64,000 nt of DNA. Source: Zanthoxylum bungeanum (taxonomy: Eukaryota > Streptophyta > Magnoliopsida > Sapindales > Rutaceae). Made by a program: the position numbers and the translations under genes. The stretch covers positions 1-64,000 of the forward strand of contig SKCR01026770.1 in NCBI GenBank assembly GCA_019454045.1, given 5' to 3'. Below, piece after piece: positions 34,710-46,789 of this stretch; position 1 is the stretch's first letter; each line of letters opens with the position of its first letter. The notes beneath the pieces were generated by a model. That model saw only the letters and a program-made list of their open reading frames with translations, made no database searches and had not been told where the DNA came from.

Positions 34710-36606
34710 TGATGAGTGGTAATTATATCACTATTTCCCTCTCTGGAGGTGATTTAGGACCAAAACAGTGAAAATTGGACAAAAAGGGCATTTTCGTAAT
34801 TTTGGAGTGTCGCGACGCGCAAGCCTTTGGCGTCGCGACGCCTAACATGCACCAAGACATGCTGACGTGCGTCGGGTCCACAAGTCAGAATCTGAGGAAA
34901 TTTGACTTTGCTAACGTGCGCCGTGCCACCTGTCACCATCACAACCGATCTGCTAACGTGCGTCGTGCCATGTGTCATCATCCTATGGTGCCGACAGTCA
35001 CCATCGCCACATGTCGCTCCACGTGTCTTCCACGTCATCATCCACATCACCAGTTGACCGAGTCAAAGTGCCACGTCAACGCCAATTATTGACTCACTTA
35101 TCCGCAATTGACACGTGGCGATAAGAATCTGAAATCAGCCAATCAGAAGCCGCCACGTGTCGCAATAATTGAATTCCCAACCACCTTGCCACGTTTCACC
35201 TTGCCACGTTTCACCTTATCACCTTATCCAGAATCTGAAGCGACGAACCAGAAGCTGCCATGTCGACAATCACCAGTGTCGCGACGCGAGCTGGGCGTCG
35301 CGACGCCAACCCCCTACTGACGCCTATAAATTCAGCTCGATTTCAGAATTCAAAGCATGCCTTCCTTGAGTTTTGTAAGGACTTTAAGGATTGCATCTTG
35401 TGTGTTTAAGTTTTTGTAATTTAAATTAAGCATTTTTACTTTTAGTTTTTTCAATTATGCACTTTTACTTTTTGTAATAAAATTTTATTTTATTTTATTA
35501 TGTTCAGTAGTTAATTTACCGCTGGGGTAAAAGGTGAAACATTTAATATAATTAATATCTAGGTAAATCTCACTTAATTATAATTTATAAATTATAATTT
35601 AACCAGATTAATTAATGGCAGACTTTATTACCGTCTATATGGTCGGTCTAAATATAAATTACTTTACCGCCTATATGGCTGGTCTTTATGTGACAGATAA
35701 TTACCGCCTATATGGTTGGTGTAATTGGACTAAATGGATTACCGCCTATATGGCTGATTTTAAATGTTTAACATTATTAATTCCTGAGAAAGCAGAACAT
35801 AAAATAAATTATATATTATAATAAGTGAGATTCCTAGATAAGAAATATAAATGTGGATCATCTAACCCCCAACATTTTATTTTATTATAGGGAAATGATG
35901 AAACACAATATTCACACTTAATAATTGATTTTCTTTTTATGGATAATTCTTTAGTTTGTTTATTGAGTCTTAAGCTTAATGCTTCTTGTTGTCTGATCAC
36001 CAATAAGATTGATGTGGTAAACTTAAAATGAACTAGACATAGGGATTTTAAGTTTCATCCTTAGATTCAATAGCCCTCGATCTTCCTTGAGGATAGATAA
36101 CCCTTTAATAGATTTCCTTACATGATAGACATATACATGTCGGGCAGAGGTAGCCATAATTGGAACTTAATCTTAATGAATCCAGGTAATTTGGTTGACA
36201 TAGACATATGGTTCAATTGGGTTATACTGGGTATTTGCGTCTGACCATCGACAAGGCTTTTGCATATTTTCGTGTTCCAGGTTAGCAAACTAATTTATTA
36301 CACATATATAAGAGAATCAATTCATCTTTATATAATATTGTGTGGAGTCACGACCCTAGATCTTTGAGTCTTTTATTTTATTTTCCTTAGTATTTTCTTT
36401 TGAGTATGTTTTTATTTTAATTAGCAAATCCACATTCAACCAACCAAAAGCAATCAATTCCATTCTCCCTATAATTAGATACCTGTAAATAAATAGTATT
36501 AATAATTAATAACAACAGTAGGAATTAAGTCCTTGTGGGATCGATATTTTTATACTACTTGAAAGATATATGCGCTTGCATTATACGTGTGTGTTTACGC
36601 CGGTCA
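34710..36606 (+). mobile_element. Solo LTR of a related Athila-like element
   Basis: 1897 bp, TGATGAGTGG...GCCGGTCA, with a perfect 5-bp target duplication AATTC (34705-34709 and 36607-36611). Its 3' part (35340-36606) is homologous, in the opposite orientation, to the host LTR. Its first 600 bp (34710-35330) is different, GC-richer, with GTCGCGACGC words. It lies inside the 5' LTR of the surrounding element. It carries four TTACCGCCTATATGGCTGGT-like units at 35625-35760. Confidence 0.88.
35625..35760. repeat. TTACCGCCTATATGG motif array in the LTR
   Basis: Four near-identical 20-bp motifs, spaced 35-45 bp apart by AT-rich DNA. Inverted counterparts, more degenerate, lie at 27365-27550 and 34010-34200. 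Confidence 0.75.
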
Positions 36607-36956
36607 AATTCGAAAGTATTTGAAACTTCAAAGTTGTAGATCTTTGTGTCTTCTTTAATTTGGAACTTGAATCAGCTCAATCAGATATCGGATTAAACAG
36701 TTATGGCGAAAATACCAAACTTGCGCAAAATTGGAATTTAGGACTGCACTTCGTGACGCGTATAGTAAATTTCCGTTTTCACCATTTTTTGCTCCAGATT
36801 TCATCGTTTTAGCCCTGAGTTGACTCCATTAAGTCCTGATACTTTATTTATCTGCAAAACACATCAAAACACATCAAAATATTCATCAAACCCGAGAAAC
36901 TAAACAAAATATTAGGTAAAAAGGGCGGTAAATATTGATATATTTTCCGCTCATCA

Positions 36957-37400
36957 GTCACACTCTTTTCTAAATGTTTGTGAGGTTGAAGATTATTGGG
37001 TTAAGGTTTGTGCTAGTTTATATATTCCCTGGTTATTGTCTGCATTTGGTTCTCATATATTCACGTTTTGACCAAGAAGCTGAAATTAGAAAATTAATGT
37101 TTATTCTATTTCTGAAGGTTGTGATTTGGTTATATCATTAGAAAATTAATGTTTGTTCTATTTCTAAAGGTTGTGATATTGTTTGTTAATTGTTAATCCC
37201 TTCTTATGTATGATTGTTTAATATGGAATGATCGCATGGTATTACCGTTACCAGAAGCTGTTTATGCTCATTGTCCTGGTTGATCTATTTCTGTAAATTA
37301 TTATAAAGGACATTTTTGTCACATTCTTTTCTAAATGTTAGTGAGGCTGGAGATGATTGGGTTAGAGTTTATGCCATATTATATAATTTAATTTAACAAG
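36957..37400. repeat. Host duplication, right part
   Basis: 36957-37060 continues the left copy ending at 26534; 37125-37400 is the second, uninterrupted copy. This supports the excision boundaries of the Athila-like element. Confidence 0.7.
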
Positions 37401-37420
37401 GTTTTTATCCTGTATTTGTT

Positions 37421-37735
37421 TTGGATGGTATATATTTACTGAGTTGAGTTTCTTGGGTGGTATATATACTTATAAGTTTAGATTATATATTTACCGCTAA
37501 TGCTTATGTTTAGTTGGGGCTTGATTTGTATGATGGGATTATTTTGGATGGTATATATTTACTGAGTTGAGTTTCTTAGGTGGTATATATATTTACAAGT
37601 TTAAATTATATATTTACTGCTACTGCTTATGTTTAGTTAGGCTTGATTTGTATGATGAGATTTTTTGGATGATATATATTTACTGAGTTGAGTTTCTTAG
37701 GTGGTATATATACTTACTAGTTTCTTTAACATGTT
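37421..37735. repeat. ~122-bp tandem repeat, 2.5 copies
   Basis: TTGGATGGTATATATTTACT starts at 37421 and 37544, with a third copy (one change) at 37665; spacings are 123 and 121 bp. AT-rich and non-coding. Confidence 0.85.
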
Positions 37736-37754
37736 TTATATTATTTGGAACAGC

Positions 37755-37871
37755 ATGAGTCACAAGAAATAAGGATTACAATTACGTTGCAATTTATTGA
37801 CTCTCCATTGAATGACAAACGTGATGAGGTCTTACAATTAGCAGTGGGGGAATATACACATAACAACAACT
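37755..37871 (+). other. Exon-like open stretch of unknown identity
   Basis: Preceded by a good acceptor (TTATTTGGAACAG) and open for 39 codons (ITITLQFIDSPLNDKRDEV within) to a TAA. A 3'-UTR-like AT-rich region follows. It could be the last exon of the disrupted transcription unit that may start near 3030, but I do not recognise the peptide. Confidence 0.2.
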
Positions 37872-38349
37872 AAATTCATTGCAAACACCAAGAGTGAAGC
37901 CTCTGAATTAGACAGATAGAATGACAAATAACACTAAAAAGAAAGGTCGTTTACGGAGAAATGATTGATATTTGTGTTAGTTGTATGTTGTATTTTTAGT
38001 GTTATAAAATACATTCTTTGTTGTGAGTCACAAACCCAGAAACCCTTATGTTTCTGTTGCCTTATATTCTCTCGTATGCACCCCCCTTCCCCTTCCGCCT
38101 TCTGCCACTGCAAATCTCCTTTCCCAATTTAAAGTAAGGGGTGAATAAATAAATTTCCAGATTGTAAAAATTAAGAATCGAACTTGTGACCACTTATTAA
38201 TTAATCAAACACTTTGCCATTTCAGCAACACACTTACTTTGTTAAAATTGTATCATTAAAACTATATATATTATATTCCACTGCATATTATGTTGACTTG
38301 ACCCGCCCCTGCAGTTTTTTTGACCCGACCCGTTCTGATCCGACCCGAG

Positions 38350-39410
38350 GGTGCTGAAATTATCACAATTGATCAAATTAATGCTACCTCACAAGCTATC
38401 TCTTCCCGAACCCATTGAAATACATTCTTTGTATAAACCTCAGAAGAATGTTTTTCGATGCTATGCATATGTGTCGTTAATACTGGACTACTATGGGTCG
38501 AATCAAACTCGTATTTTGTTTCTTTATGTCGTATGCAGTATAATGCATGATAAATTTGTCGAATAAAATCATACAATTTCAACTTCACTTTAAGGAAACG
38601 AGACAAGTATGAATTTAAACTCTCACACATTTACGTCGATCGCATTCCACCAAAAAAATACCTTTCAGATAAGCCTCAGCCCATTTTGCACGCTTCCGGT
38701 ACATCTTTTGAACCCTTGCATTTTTCTCCAACCCCAACTCAGAAACTAAATCAGCTCATTGTCTTTCAAATTCATCTATGGATAACAGATTCAACATGAA
38801 TGAGCTAAAATTTTTGGTGAATTCTTCTTTCTTGATATTTACTTGAGCATTCCTCTGAAGATGCCAACAGCACGAATGATGTGAACAGCCTCCCAGCACT
38901 ATTATAATTGCCTTTGCCATTGCCTTGTCACCATCAGTTATGATTTACATAGGTTGTTTATTATGCATTGCAGTAAGAAATGTCTGGAGCAGCCAAATAT
39001 ATGACTGAACTGTTTCATTATTGAGTAAAGAAAAACCGAAAATAGTTGTTCTGCGATGGTGATTAACCTCAACGAACACAACTAAAGGTAGGTTGTATGC
39101 ATTTTTCTTGTATGTCGCATCAAATGCCAAAACATCACCAAAACATTCGTAATCATGTCGTGCAACAGTGTCAGTCCAGAATAAGTTACGTAATAGATTA
39201 TCCTCATTCAACGTATATTTGAAATACACACCAAGATTAGAATCAGCCTTTGCAGACAAATAAGCAATTGCGGCTTCAGAATCAGTCTCTGACAAATATG
39301 CATGTCGACTAGCATCGAGTTTATTCTGCATATCTTTACCCACGAACTCAACATTATGAAAACCTCCCACCTGGTCAAATTTAAAATCCATGAATTGACA
39401 GACTTTACAT
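38350..39410 (-). pseudogene. FAR1-related (MULE-derived) protein pseudogene
   Basis: The minus strand encodes the transposase-derived core of FAR1-RELATED SEQUENCE proteins: QVGGFHNVEFVGKDMQNKLD, FGDVLAFDATYKKNAYNLPL (catalytic Asp region), NHHRRTTIFGFSLLNNE, then VITDGDKAMAKAII with the second Asp, a CSHHSCCWHLQRN segment and CESLNSYLSRFLK. A TAA at about 38945-38943 and a TGA near 38758 interrupt it, and both the N-terminal FAR1 DNA-binding domain and the SWIM zinc finger are absent or unreadable. It is either a dead FRS gene or a remnant of a Mutator-like element; no terminal repeats were found. Confidence 0.8.
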
Positions 39411-40290
39411 AATGTAGGAGTAAATGATAATTATATTAATTAAAATAAAAAATACAAGGCAACAAATATAATTTAAAAAAATGCTCATCTTATGTAATTA
39501 ATAAAAATTCATTTTCATACTAATTAGCTTTCATATTATATAAAAATTAATTTAAGAAAATAAAAAAATTCTCCTTCATGCTCATTAACTTTAGTGAATA
39601 TCCGAAATACTATTAAGTATAACCAAATTTAATATTTAGATAAATAAATAAGTAAAATTTTGATTAATTTTTCAAAATTTTTGAAATTTCTTTTTTGAAT
39701 GAAATAATTTTTTGGTTATTTCGATCGGTTACGGATATCCGAATTTTCGATTGGTTTATGATATGGATACCAACTATAAAAAATTTTCGGATTGAGATAT
39801 TGTATTTGGTTTCGGTTTCGTCCAAAATGGTCGGATATCCGACCATTTCCATACCTAATTATAAGTAAATATCAACATTAAGAAATCTTTCTTCATGCTC
39901 ATTCACTGTCCCATAATGAATAAAAATTATAAGCGAAAACAATAAGTATAAAACTCATATACATGCTCATTAACATATGTAATTAACGTAAATTATAAGT
40001 AGATATCACGATTAATAATTTGTGCTCATTATTTGTGATGTTTCATCTTTTTGTATTCACTTATAAACATTAAACACGAAATCGAGATCGAAATCGAAGC
40101 ATTAAACATGATATTGAATAAAAATTAATTGTTAGATATGACCAATACATGCAACTTCACACCATTGATATGTGATTTCACCATTAAGATGCAACTTTCA
40201 ACCATGAAACATGCAATAAATTTTTACGCTTCAAATACAAAAATTAAATAATGACCATGAAACATGCAATAAACACCATTCATTGTACAA
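39411..40290. other. AT-rich DNA with a hAT-like end fragment and degenerate satellite
   Basis: Around 39710-39860, GGATATCCGA words on both strands and a CCATTTCCATACCTA end look like the right terminus of a non-autonomous hAT; the left end is not identifiable. From about 40130 the sequence already contains diverged ATGCAACTT/CCATT words of the satellite to the right. Confidence 0.35.
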
Positions 40291-41870
40291 CCATTAACAA
40301 TAAACATGCAACATGAAACCATTGGACTTGAAATTTTAGAAATAACATGCACTTGCATCTGCCTCGAAAACCAATCCAACTTCTACCATTATACTTGCAA
40401 CTTTCACCAATAAATATGTAATATTTCTAATATGAAATCTTTAACAATGAACATGCAATATGAAACCATTGGACTTGAAATTTTAGCAATAACATTCAAT
40501 TGCATCTGCCTCGAAAATCGCACATGTAATTATGACCATTGAATATGCAACTTCTACCATTAGACTTGCAACTTTCACCAATAAATATGCAATATTTCTA
40601 ATATGAAACCTTTAACAATAAACATGCAACATGAAACCATTGGACTTGAAATTTTAGCAATAACATGCAATTGCATCTGTCTCGAAAACCGCACATGTAA
40701 CTATGGCCATTGAATATGCAACTTCTACCATTAGACTTGCAACTTTTACCAATAAATATGCAATATTTCTTATATGAAACCTTTAACAATAAAAATGCAA
40801 CATTAAACCATTGGCCTTGAAATTTTAGCAATAACATGCAATTGCATCTGCCTCGAAAACCGCACAAGTAACTATGGCCATTAAATATGCAACTTCTACC
40901 ATTAGATTTGCAACTTTTACCAATAAATATGCAATATTTCTAATATGAAATCTTTTACAATGAACATGCAACATGAAACCATTGGACTTGAAATTTTAGC
41001 AATAACATGCAATTGCATCTGCCTCGAAAATTGCACATGTAACTATAACCATTGAATATGCAACTTCTACCATTAGACTTGCAACTTTCACCAATAAATA
41101 TGCAATATTTCTAATATGAAACCTTTAACAATGAACATGTAACATGAAACCATTGGACTTCAAATTTTAGCAATAACATGCAATTGCATCTGCTTCGAAA
41201 ATCGCACATGTAACTATGACCATTGAATATGCAGCTTCTACCATTAGACTTGCAACTTTCACCAATAAATATGAAATATTTCTAATATGAAACATTTAAC
41301 AATGAACATGCAACATGAAACCATTGGACTTCAAATTTTAGCAATAACATGCAATTGCATCTGCCTCGAAAATCGCACATGTAACTATGACCATTGAATA
41401 TGCAACTTCTACCATTAGACTTGCAACTTTCACCAATAAATATGTAATATTTCTAATATGAAACCTTTAACAATAAACATGCAACATGAAACCATTGGAC
41501 TTCAAATTTTAGCAATAACATGCAATTGCATCTGCCTCGAAAACCGCACATGTAACTATAGCTATTGAATATGCAACTTCTACCATTAGTCTTGTAACTT
41601 TTACCAATAAATATGCAATATTTCTAATATGAAACCTTTTACAATGAACATGCAACATGAAACCAGTGGACTTGAAATTTTAGCAATAACATGCAATTGC
41701 ATCTTCCTCGAAAATCGCACATGTAACTATGACCATTGAATATGTAACGTCTACCATTAGACTTGCAACTTTCACCAATAAATATGCAATATTTCTAATA
41801 TGAAACCTTTAACAATGAAAATGCAACCTACAACCATTAGACTTGAAATGTTTAGCAAAAACATGTAATA
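40291..41870. repeat. 171-bp satellite array, about 9 copies
   Basis: The landmark ATTGGACTTG, or its variant, starts at 40468, 40639, 40810, 40981, 41152, 41323, 41494, 41665 and 41836: eight successive intervals of exactly 171 bp. The first unit (landmark at 40321) is 24 bp short. Units differ by scattered substitutions only. Within a unit the word ACCATT(A/G)...TGCAACTT recurs roughly every 20-28 bp. No continuous protein is encoded. Confidence 0.95.
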
Positions 41871-43627
41871 AATTTTTTATATTATTTTATTTTTATCAAT
41901 ATTTTATAATTTATTTAATAAAAAATAATTTTTATAATTTTTTTTGGATAACTGGTTGCAACCGGTTGTTGCAACTAGTTACTCTTTTTTTTTTTTTTTA
42001 TTATGCTGACTACCCTTGGGTATTTGATGAATTAAAAAGCAAAAGTTGACCAGTTAATTTTGGTATATGAGTTTATAATTTTATTAATTTCATATAAATT
42101 TAATTGAAAAAGATAAAAAAAAAATTCTTGATTTTTAGATTCAAAAAATTCCCGATCCATATACATACAAGTACGAAATTTCGAGATTGAATATAGAATT
42201 TTATTAATTTTATATAAATATAATTTAAATAAAGATTAAAAAAATTAGATTTTCAGATCTATTCCGAATATACCTGATTCAAACTGAATATACCCGCATT
42301 CAGGTCCATTTATTTTTTTCCCCGGATATGGATACGGGCCAGATCGGCAAATCCACCAAAATACACCTACACTTCCTGAATTTGTCATTTCTTGAAGTGA
42401 GTTAGGGAAATTTTGAATAAGAGGAAAACAATTATGTAAAATGATATATTAATTTATATTCCGTATATTATTTTCCGAAAAAATGACTTGATTTTTTATT
42501 GATCAAAAAATAATTTTCATTTACCTTATTTTCCATAAATATCTCAAACGTGGTAAAATAAAGAAAATAGTTTTAGTAAATCATTTTAGGCGAACCCAAA
42601 ATAAGAAACAAAGAACTGAAACCCATTAGCTTATAAGAAAGAATTTTAAAGACAAATAAGAAAGTGGATACACAAATCAATAAATAAAAACGAGCTTTAT
42701 TTGAAAAAGCTGATATTAGACACAAAGCTTTAAAACTTAATTGAGGAATTTGAAAATGCCATTGAGTTTCAGAAATCAAATACCCACCAACAATATTCAA
42801 ATTATACACATGACCCACCATGCAACAAGAAAATATAATTGGAGAAGAAAATAGCAGCTGAAGAAAGTTATCCATGTCCGATGGGTTTGAATCCTTGAGA
42901 ATGTGGGAAAACGAACCAATCATTTTGTTTTAGGTCGGTTTGTCGGATCGGATCGGATCGGTTCAGTTTATTTATATCCGTTTTTTGTTTCAGTTAGCGT
43001 ATTAATTTTTACTTAAAATTTTTGAATGTAAAAATTGAACTTATTTAAAATTTTTATATAATTCCATAAATAAATCAATTTTCGAGTGGATAAATTAATG
43101 ATAATATCCTGACCTTTAAAAAACAAAAAAGGGTACAAATAGTAAATGCATTTGAGAGAATATGTTAGGATAATTAAACAATTGTAACAAAATAATTAGT
43201 AAAAAATGAAAAGCACACAAAGATTTTTATGTGATTCGTTTTAAATTCCTACATCTACAAGACCATGTATTTCACTAGAGAGCTAATGATCTATAATAGT
43301 TAATGTTACACATTTTTTGACACTCCCTATCACTAATTGATTTGTCACCATTCAGTCCCTTATTACTTATTGTCCCCACTCAAGTCGATCATCCTAATAA
43401 ATATTCAAGGAGCATCTCACGATTTTTATTGTTTACCGACTTTGTTGAAACCTCTTAAACCGATTATAAATTATGTAAGTGACATATTATCTATGACAGA
43501 TTTCAATAATACAACACTCAATAATTTCGATACACATTCATAAAATAATAAAAAAAGATTTTGAAACAAAATGGATGTGAAGATAAAGCTCAATAAAGAA
43601 ATCGTAAGTTGAAGTCTTATAGCTTAA
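41871..43627. other. Intergenic AT-rich DNA with transposon debris
   Basis: Includes a near-perfect inverted repeat at 41950-41980 and a stretch at 42285-42360 with GGATATGGATACGGG words resembling a hAT end. GGATCGGATCGGATCGG lies near 42946. No gene is recognised. Confidence 0.4.
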
Positions 43628-44126
43628 TGATCGCGATTTTATACCCACATATCGCTCAAGTAATATAGTTACTATTAGTCGGATGTTGAACTCATAGAGA
43701 TTTAATATTTCTCTTATTAATACTAAGACTAACTTACTGAACTTAAACTAAACTATTAAGAAGATGAGTTGATTTATTAAAATTTAATTGAATTAAATAA
43801 AGCACAAATAAAAGACTTTGAAAATCTTATAAATAGAAAAATCTACGGTTGCAACTTCGCCTAAACATACACGCAATGCGCCCAAATATCTTTCATCCAG
43901 TTGAGTTGTCGTTACTAATTATTAACTTGGCATACTAAATTATTTACAATCCTCTTTCGATGATCATGTAAATATATTCAGAATAAATCAATTAATTATA
44001 TGTTTATGTTAATTAATATAAACCAAATTCATCAAGATCAAATTCTAATCTCGGCTACTTATGCCCTTTAGGTATATGTCTATCCTATAGAGAAATCTAT
44101 TCAACGAATAAGATCACACGCTATTA

Positions 44127-44498
44127 TTCACACGGCTAACCCAAATTCCATATGTCGAGTTTCTAAGGATTTACTAAGCCTATTTTATTATTGGCCAAAT
44201 AAATAAAATATGCATTCAAAACACAGACAATAATAAATAATTACATGACAAACCCAAAAGAATAAAATATGCAAATAATTAATTGAGCATACTTGGGATC
44301 CATTACAACCCTTTCACACGGCTAACCCAAATTCCCTATGTCGAGTTTCTAAGGATTTACTAAGCCTATTTTATTATTGGCCAAATAAATAAAATATGCA
44401 TTCAAAACACAGATAATAATAAATAATTACATGACAAATCCAAAAGAATAAAATATGCAAATAATTAATTGAGCATACTTGGGATCCATTACAACCCT
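44127..44498. repeat. 186-bp tandem duplication inside the LTR
   Basis: Copies 44127-44312 and 44313-44498 are almost identical (landmark TTCACACGGCTAACCC), indicating a recent local duplication. Confidence 0.9.
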
Positions 44499-44891
44499 AC
44501 ATTTAATGAATTAGCTACTCATAATATTCAATGAAAATAAACTAATCATTAATTCAAGCCAATAACACGTAAAAGATAAATTACAGAGTGAAAATAAGAA
44601 AAAACTCTCGTTTGCGGTCTTCGTCTTCAAACTCCAATACTGGGGAAAGCTCTTGTTCTTGACTTTCTCTAAGCATTCTTCTATGCTCTAGAGGCTCCAA
44701 AATATGTTATGAGGCTTGATATTAGGTTTTAGGGACAAGCTATGCTTATATAGAGAGTTTGGGGCTTTTTCCTTGTTAAAAACGCATTCTGGACGAATCT
44801 GGGAATAATTACGTGCGTCGCCATGCTCTTGTTCTTCATTTGGCGCGTTGAGACTCCATGATAATAACTTCGCAATGCGCCAGTAATTATA

Positions 44892-44922
44892 CTCTCTCTC
44901 AGTCTCTCTCTCTCTCTCTCTA
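44892..44922. repeat. (CT)n microsatellite
   Basis: CTCTCTCAGTCTCTCTCTCT and continuing CT repeats within the LTR. Confidence 0.8.
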
Positions 44923-46789
44923 TTCGTGTTATCGCGCGTCTAGACTCTCTGAAGAAGGCGTTGTGCCTCTCCTAACATGCATTACGTGCGTTGAAACGTT
45001 GATAGCATGGTGTTGAGACTTAAAGCTTCATGATTGGCTTTCACACTCAAATTGCTCTTTGTCTCAAATTTCTACTTCTATGCGTTGCAACTTCACTCCC
45101 TTAGCGTCGCGAATTTCTAGCAAGGATGCTCTCTGGTCAGTTTTTGTATGTGAATGTGTTGAGACGCGCCTTGAGCGGTAGGATGTGCATTTTAGCCTCT
45201 GATAAGTGACCCAATTCAGCTCCAAATTATTGATTCATCCCTCATTGAGTTCAATGGAGTTTTGATATTATTTTAACATGTAGAATACACCCAAAACACA
45301 TTAAAACGCTCATAAAACTCGAAATACCAAACAAATATTAAGATGGGGGAATATATGTATATTAGCCACTCATCACACCCCCAAATTTAACATTTTTCTA
45401 ATCCTCGAACAAAATAAATAAAATAACATAACATAAACAAACTAAAAACTAATTAACTTAAACCATTTTCGTAAGGATCACAATTGCATTTAGAGTATGC
45501 AACAAGCCTTTAAACCCATAGGCGGCCCTAGTGGACGAGTTATATTTTCATGAGAGTTTACAGCGACGATACCCATAAATGTTATTCACGTGCTCATGCA
45601 ATCAAGCAAAAATACATAAAAAAAAACATAAAACAGTCCTGATAGTTACACATAATATTATCCTCAAAGAATGCCTACCAATGAAAGCATAGAACCTTCA
45701 AAGTACTCAACGCAACTTAAATTCAAGTTCTTAAATAAATTATATAAGTCAGACTCACTGTGTGTGTAAAGGTTCGGTCACAACTCAACTCCAAAGTAAG
45801 TCAACTAGGTAATTTTGTCTCAAAAATTGGGATCCGATGGGTTTGTCTCAAAAATTGGGATCTGATAGGTCTAACTAACCTAGATATCTCAAAAATGTCC
45901 TATATTTTCCCATTAAGGTCGATATGGTATGACTTTTTTCTTTATCTTTTGACTCACCTACCCTTTAAGGTGACATTTCTCCTTATGGTGGTCCTAACAC
46001 TTACCCAATGGTAGCTTCACGCTTATCGATTATATGTGGTTTACTTTTTTTTTCTTTTTTCCTTTTTCTTTTTCAAAGTACGTCTTCTTTTCTACTATTT
46101 GTCATATTTTTCAAAAGATCTTTCTTTTTTCTCCTCTATCCATATCATATGTCATAAATGATTACAAATAGAGATAAATATCTAAACAAACGTTCATTCA
46201 TTTTTAAATAATTTTCTCAACTAGTCACTTTGTCGACTACCTAGGCTCTTACTGTTAGAAACCTACTTTTAAGTGTTCACGAGTTTAACCTAGATCTCCT
46301 ACTCAAGGCATCGAATAAAAATCAATTGGGCACTTATCGTTTCTAAGATTTCATCCTAAAGCAAACAAACTCATCATTAGACTTATGTTTTACTACGTAT
46401 GACTTCAAAAGAATTTATGTTTTTCAATTTTTTATCATTTTTTTTTTGTAATCTTTCCTTTTTTCAATAACAGGACTAATATTAACATGCATACGCCCCC
46501 TAACTTAAAAATTATATTTTCCTCAATGTAAGATAAGCGTAAAGAAACTAAGAGTGAGAAACAACACTACCGTGCACAGAGTTGATTGAGCTCATGCTGG
46601 TCAGACTTTGGCTATGCAGACTGTGTGATTTGTGTCAGTACCTGCATAGATAAACATGCAAACTATTAAATACGCAAATAGCACAGAAAAAAAAAAAATA
46701 AAATAAAAGTAAAATAAAGTTAATAAAAATAAACGTGTGGGTTGCCTCCCCGCTAGCGCTAAGTTTAACGTCTTCAGCCAGATGTTCTC

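Larger units (their letters stand above)
26535..36956 (-). mobile_element. Non-autonomous Athila-like LTR retrotransposon carrying a LOG-like ORF
   Basis: On the minus strand the element runs from 36956 to 26535: 5' LTR (33181-36956, swollen by a solo LTR), tRNA-Asp primer site, gag-like ORF remnant, hAT insertion, LOG-like ORF, short non-coding region with tandem repeats, polypurine tract, 3' LTR (26535-28382). Flanking 5-mers are ATCAC (26530-26534) and GTCAC (36957-36961), a target duplication with one mismatch. No reverse transcriptase or integrase is visible, so it depended on another element. The gag-like knuckle (CDGNHPSDQC) and the layout point to the Athila branch of Ty3/gypsy; that naming is inference. 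Confidence 0.85.
33181..36956 (-). repeat. 5' LTR of the Athila-like element (with solo LTR insertion)
   Basis: Homologous to 26535-28382 over 33181-34709 and 36612-36956. Without the insertion it is about 1874 bp. It repeats the GGCGGTAAT-type motif array at about 34010-34200. Confidence 0.88.

Noticed and set aside
40598..40867. 89-codon minus-strand ORF in the satellite
   Set aside because: Arises because 171 is a multiple of three; neighbouring units have stops in the same frame.
40291..41870. CRISPR-like array
   Set aside because: Units are contiguous 171-bp tandem copies without spacers in a plant genome.
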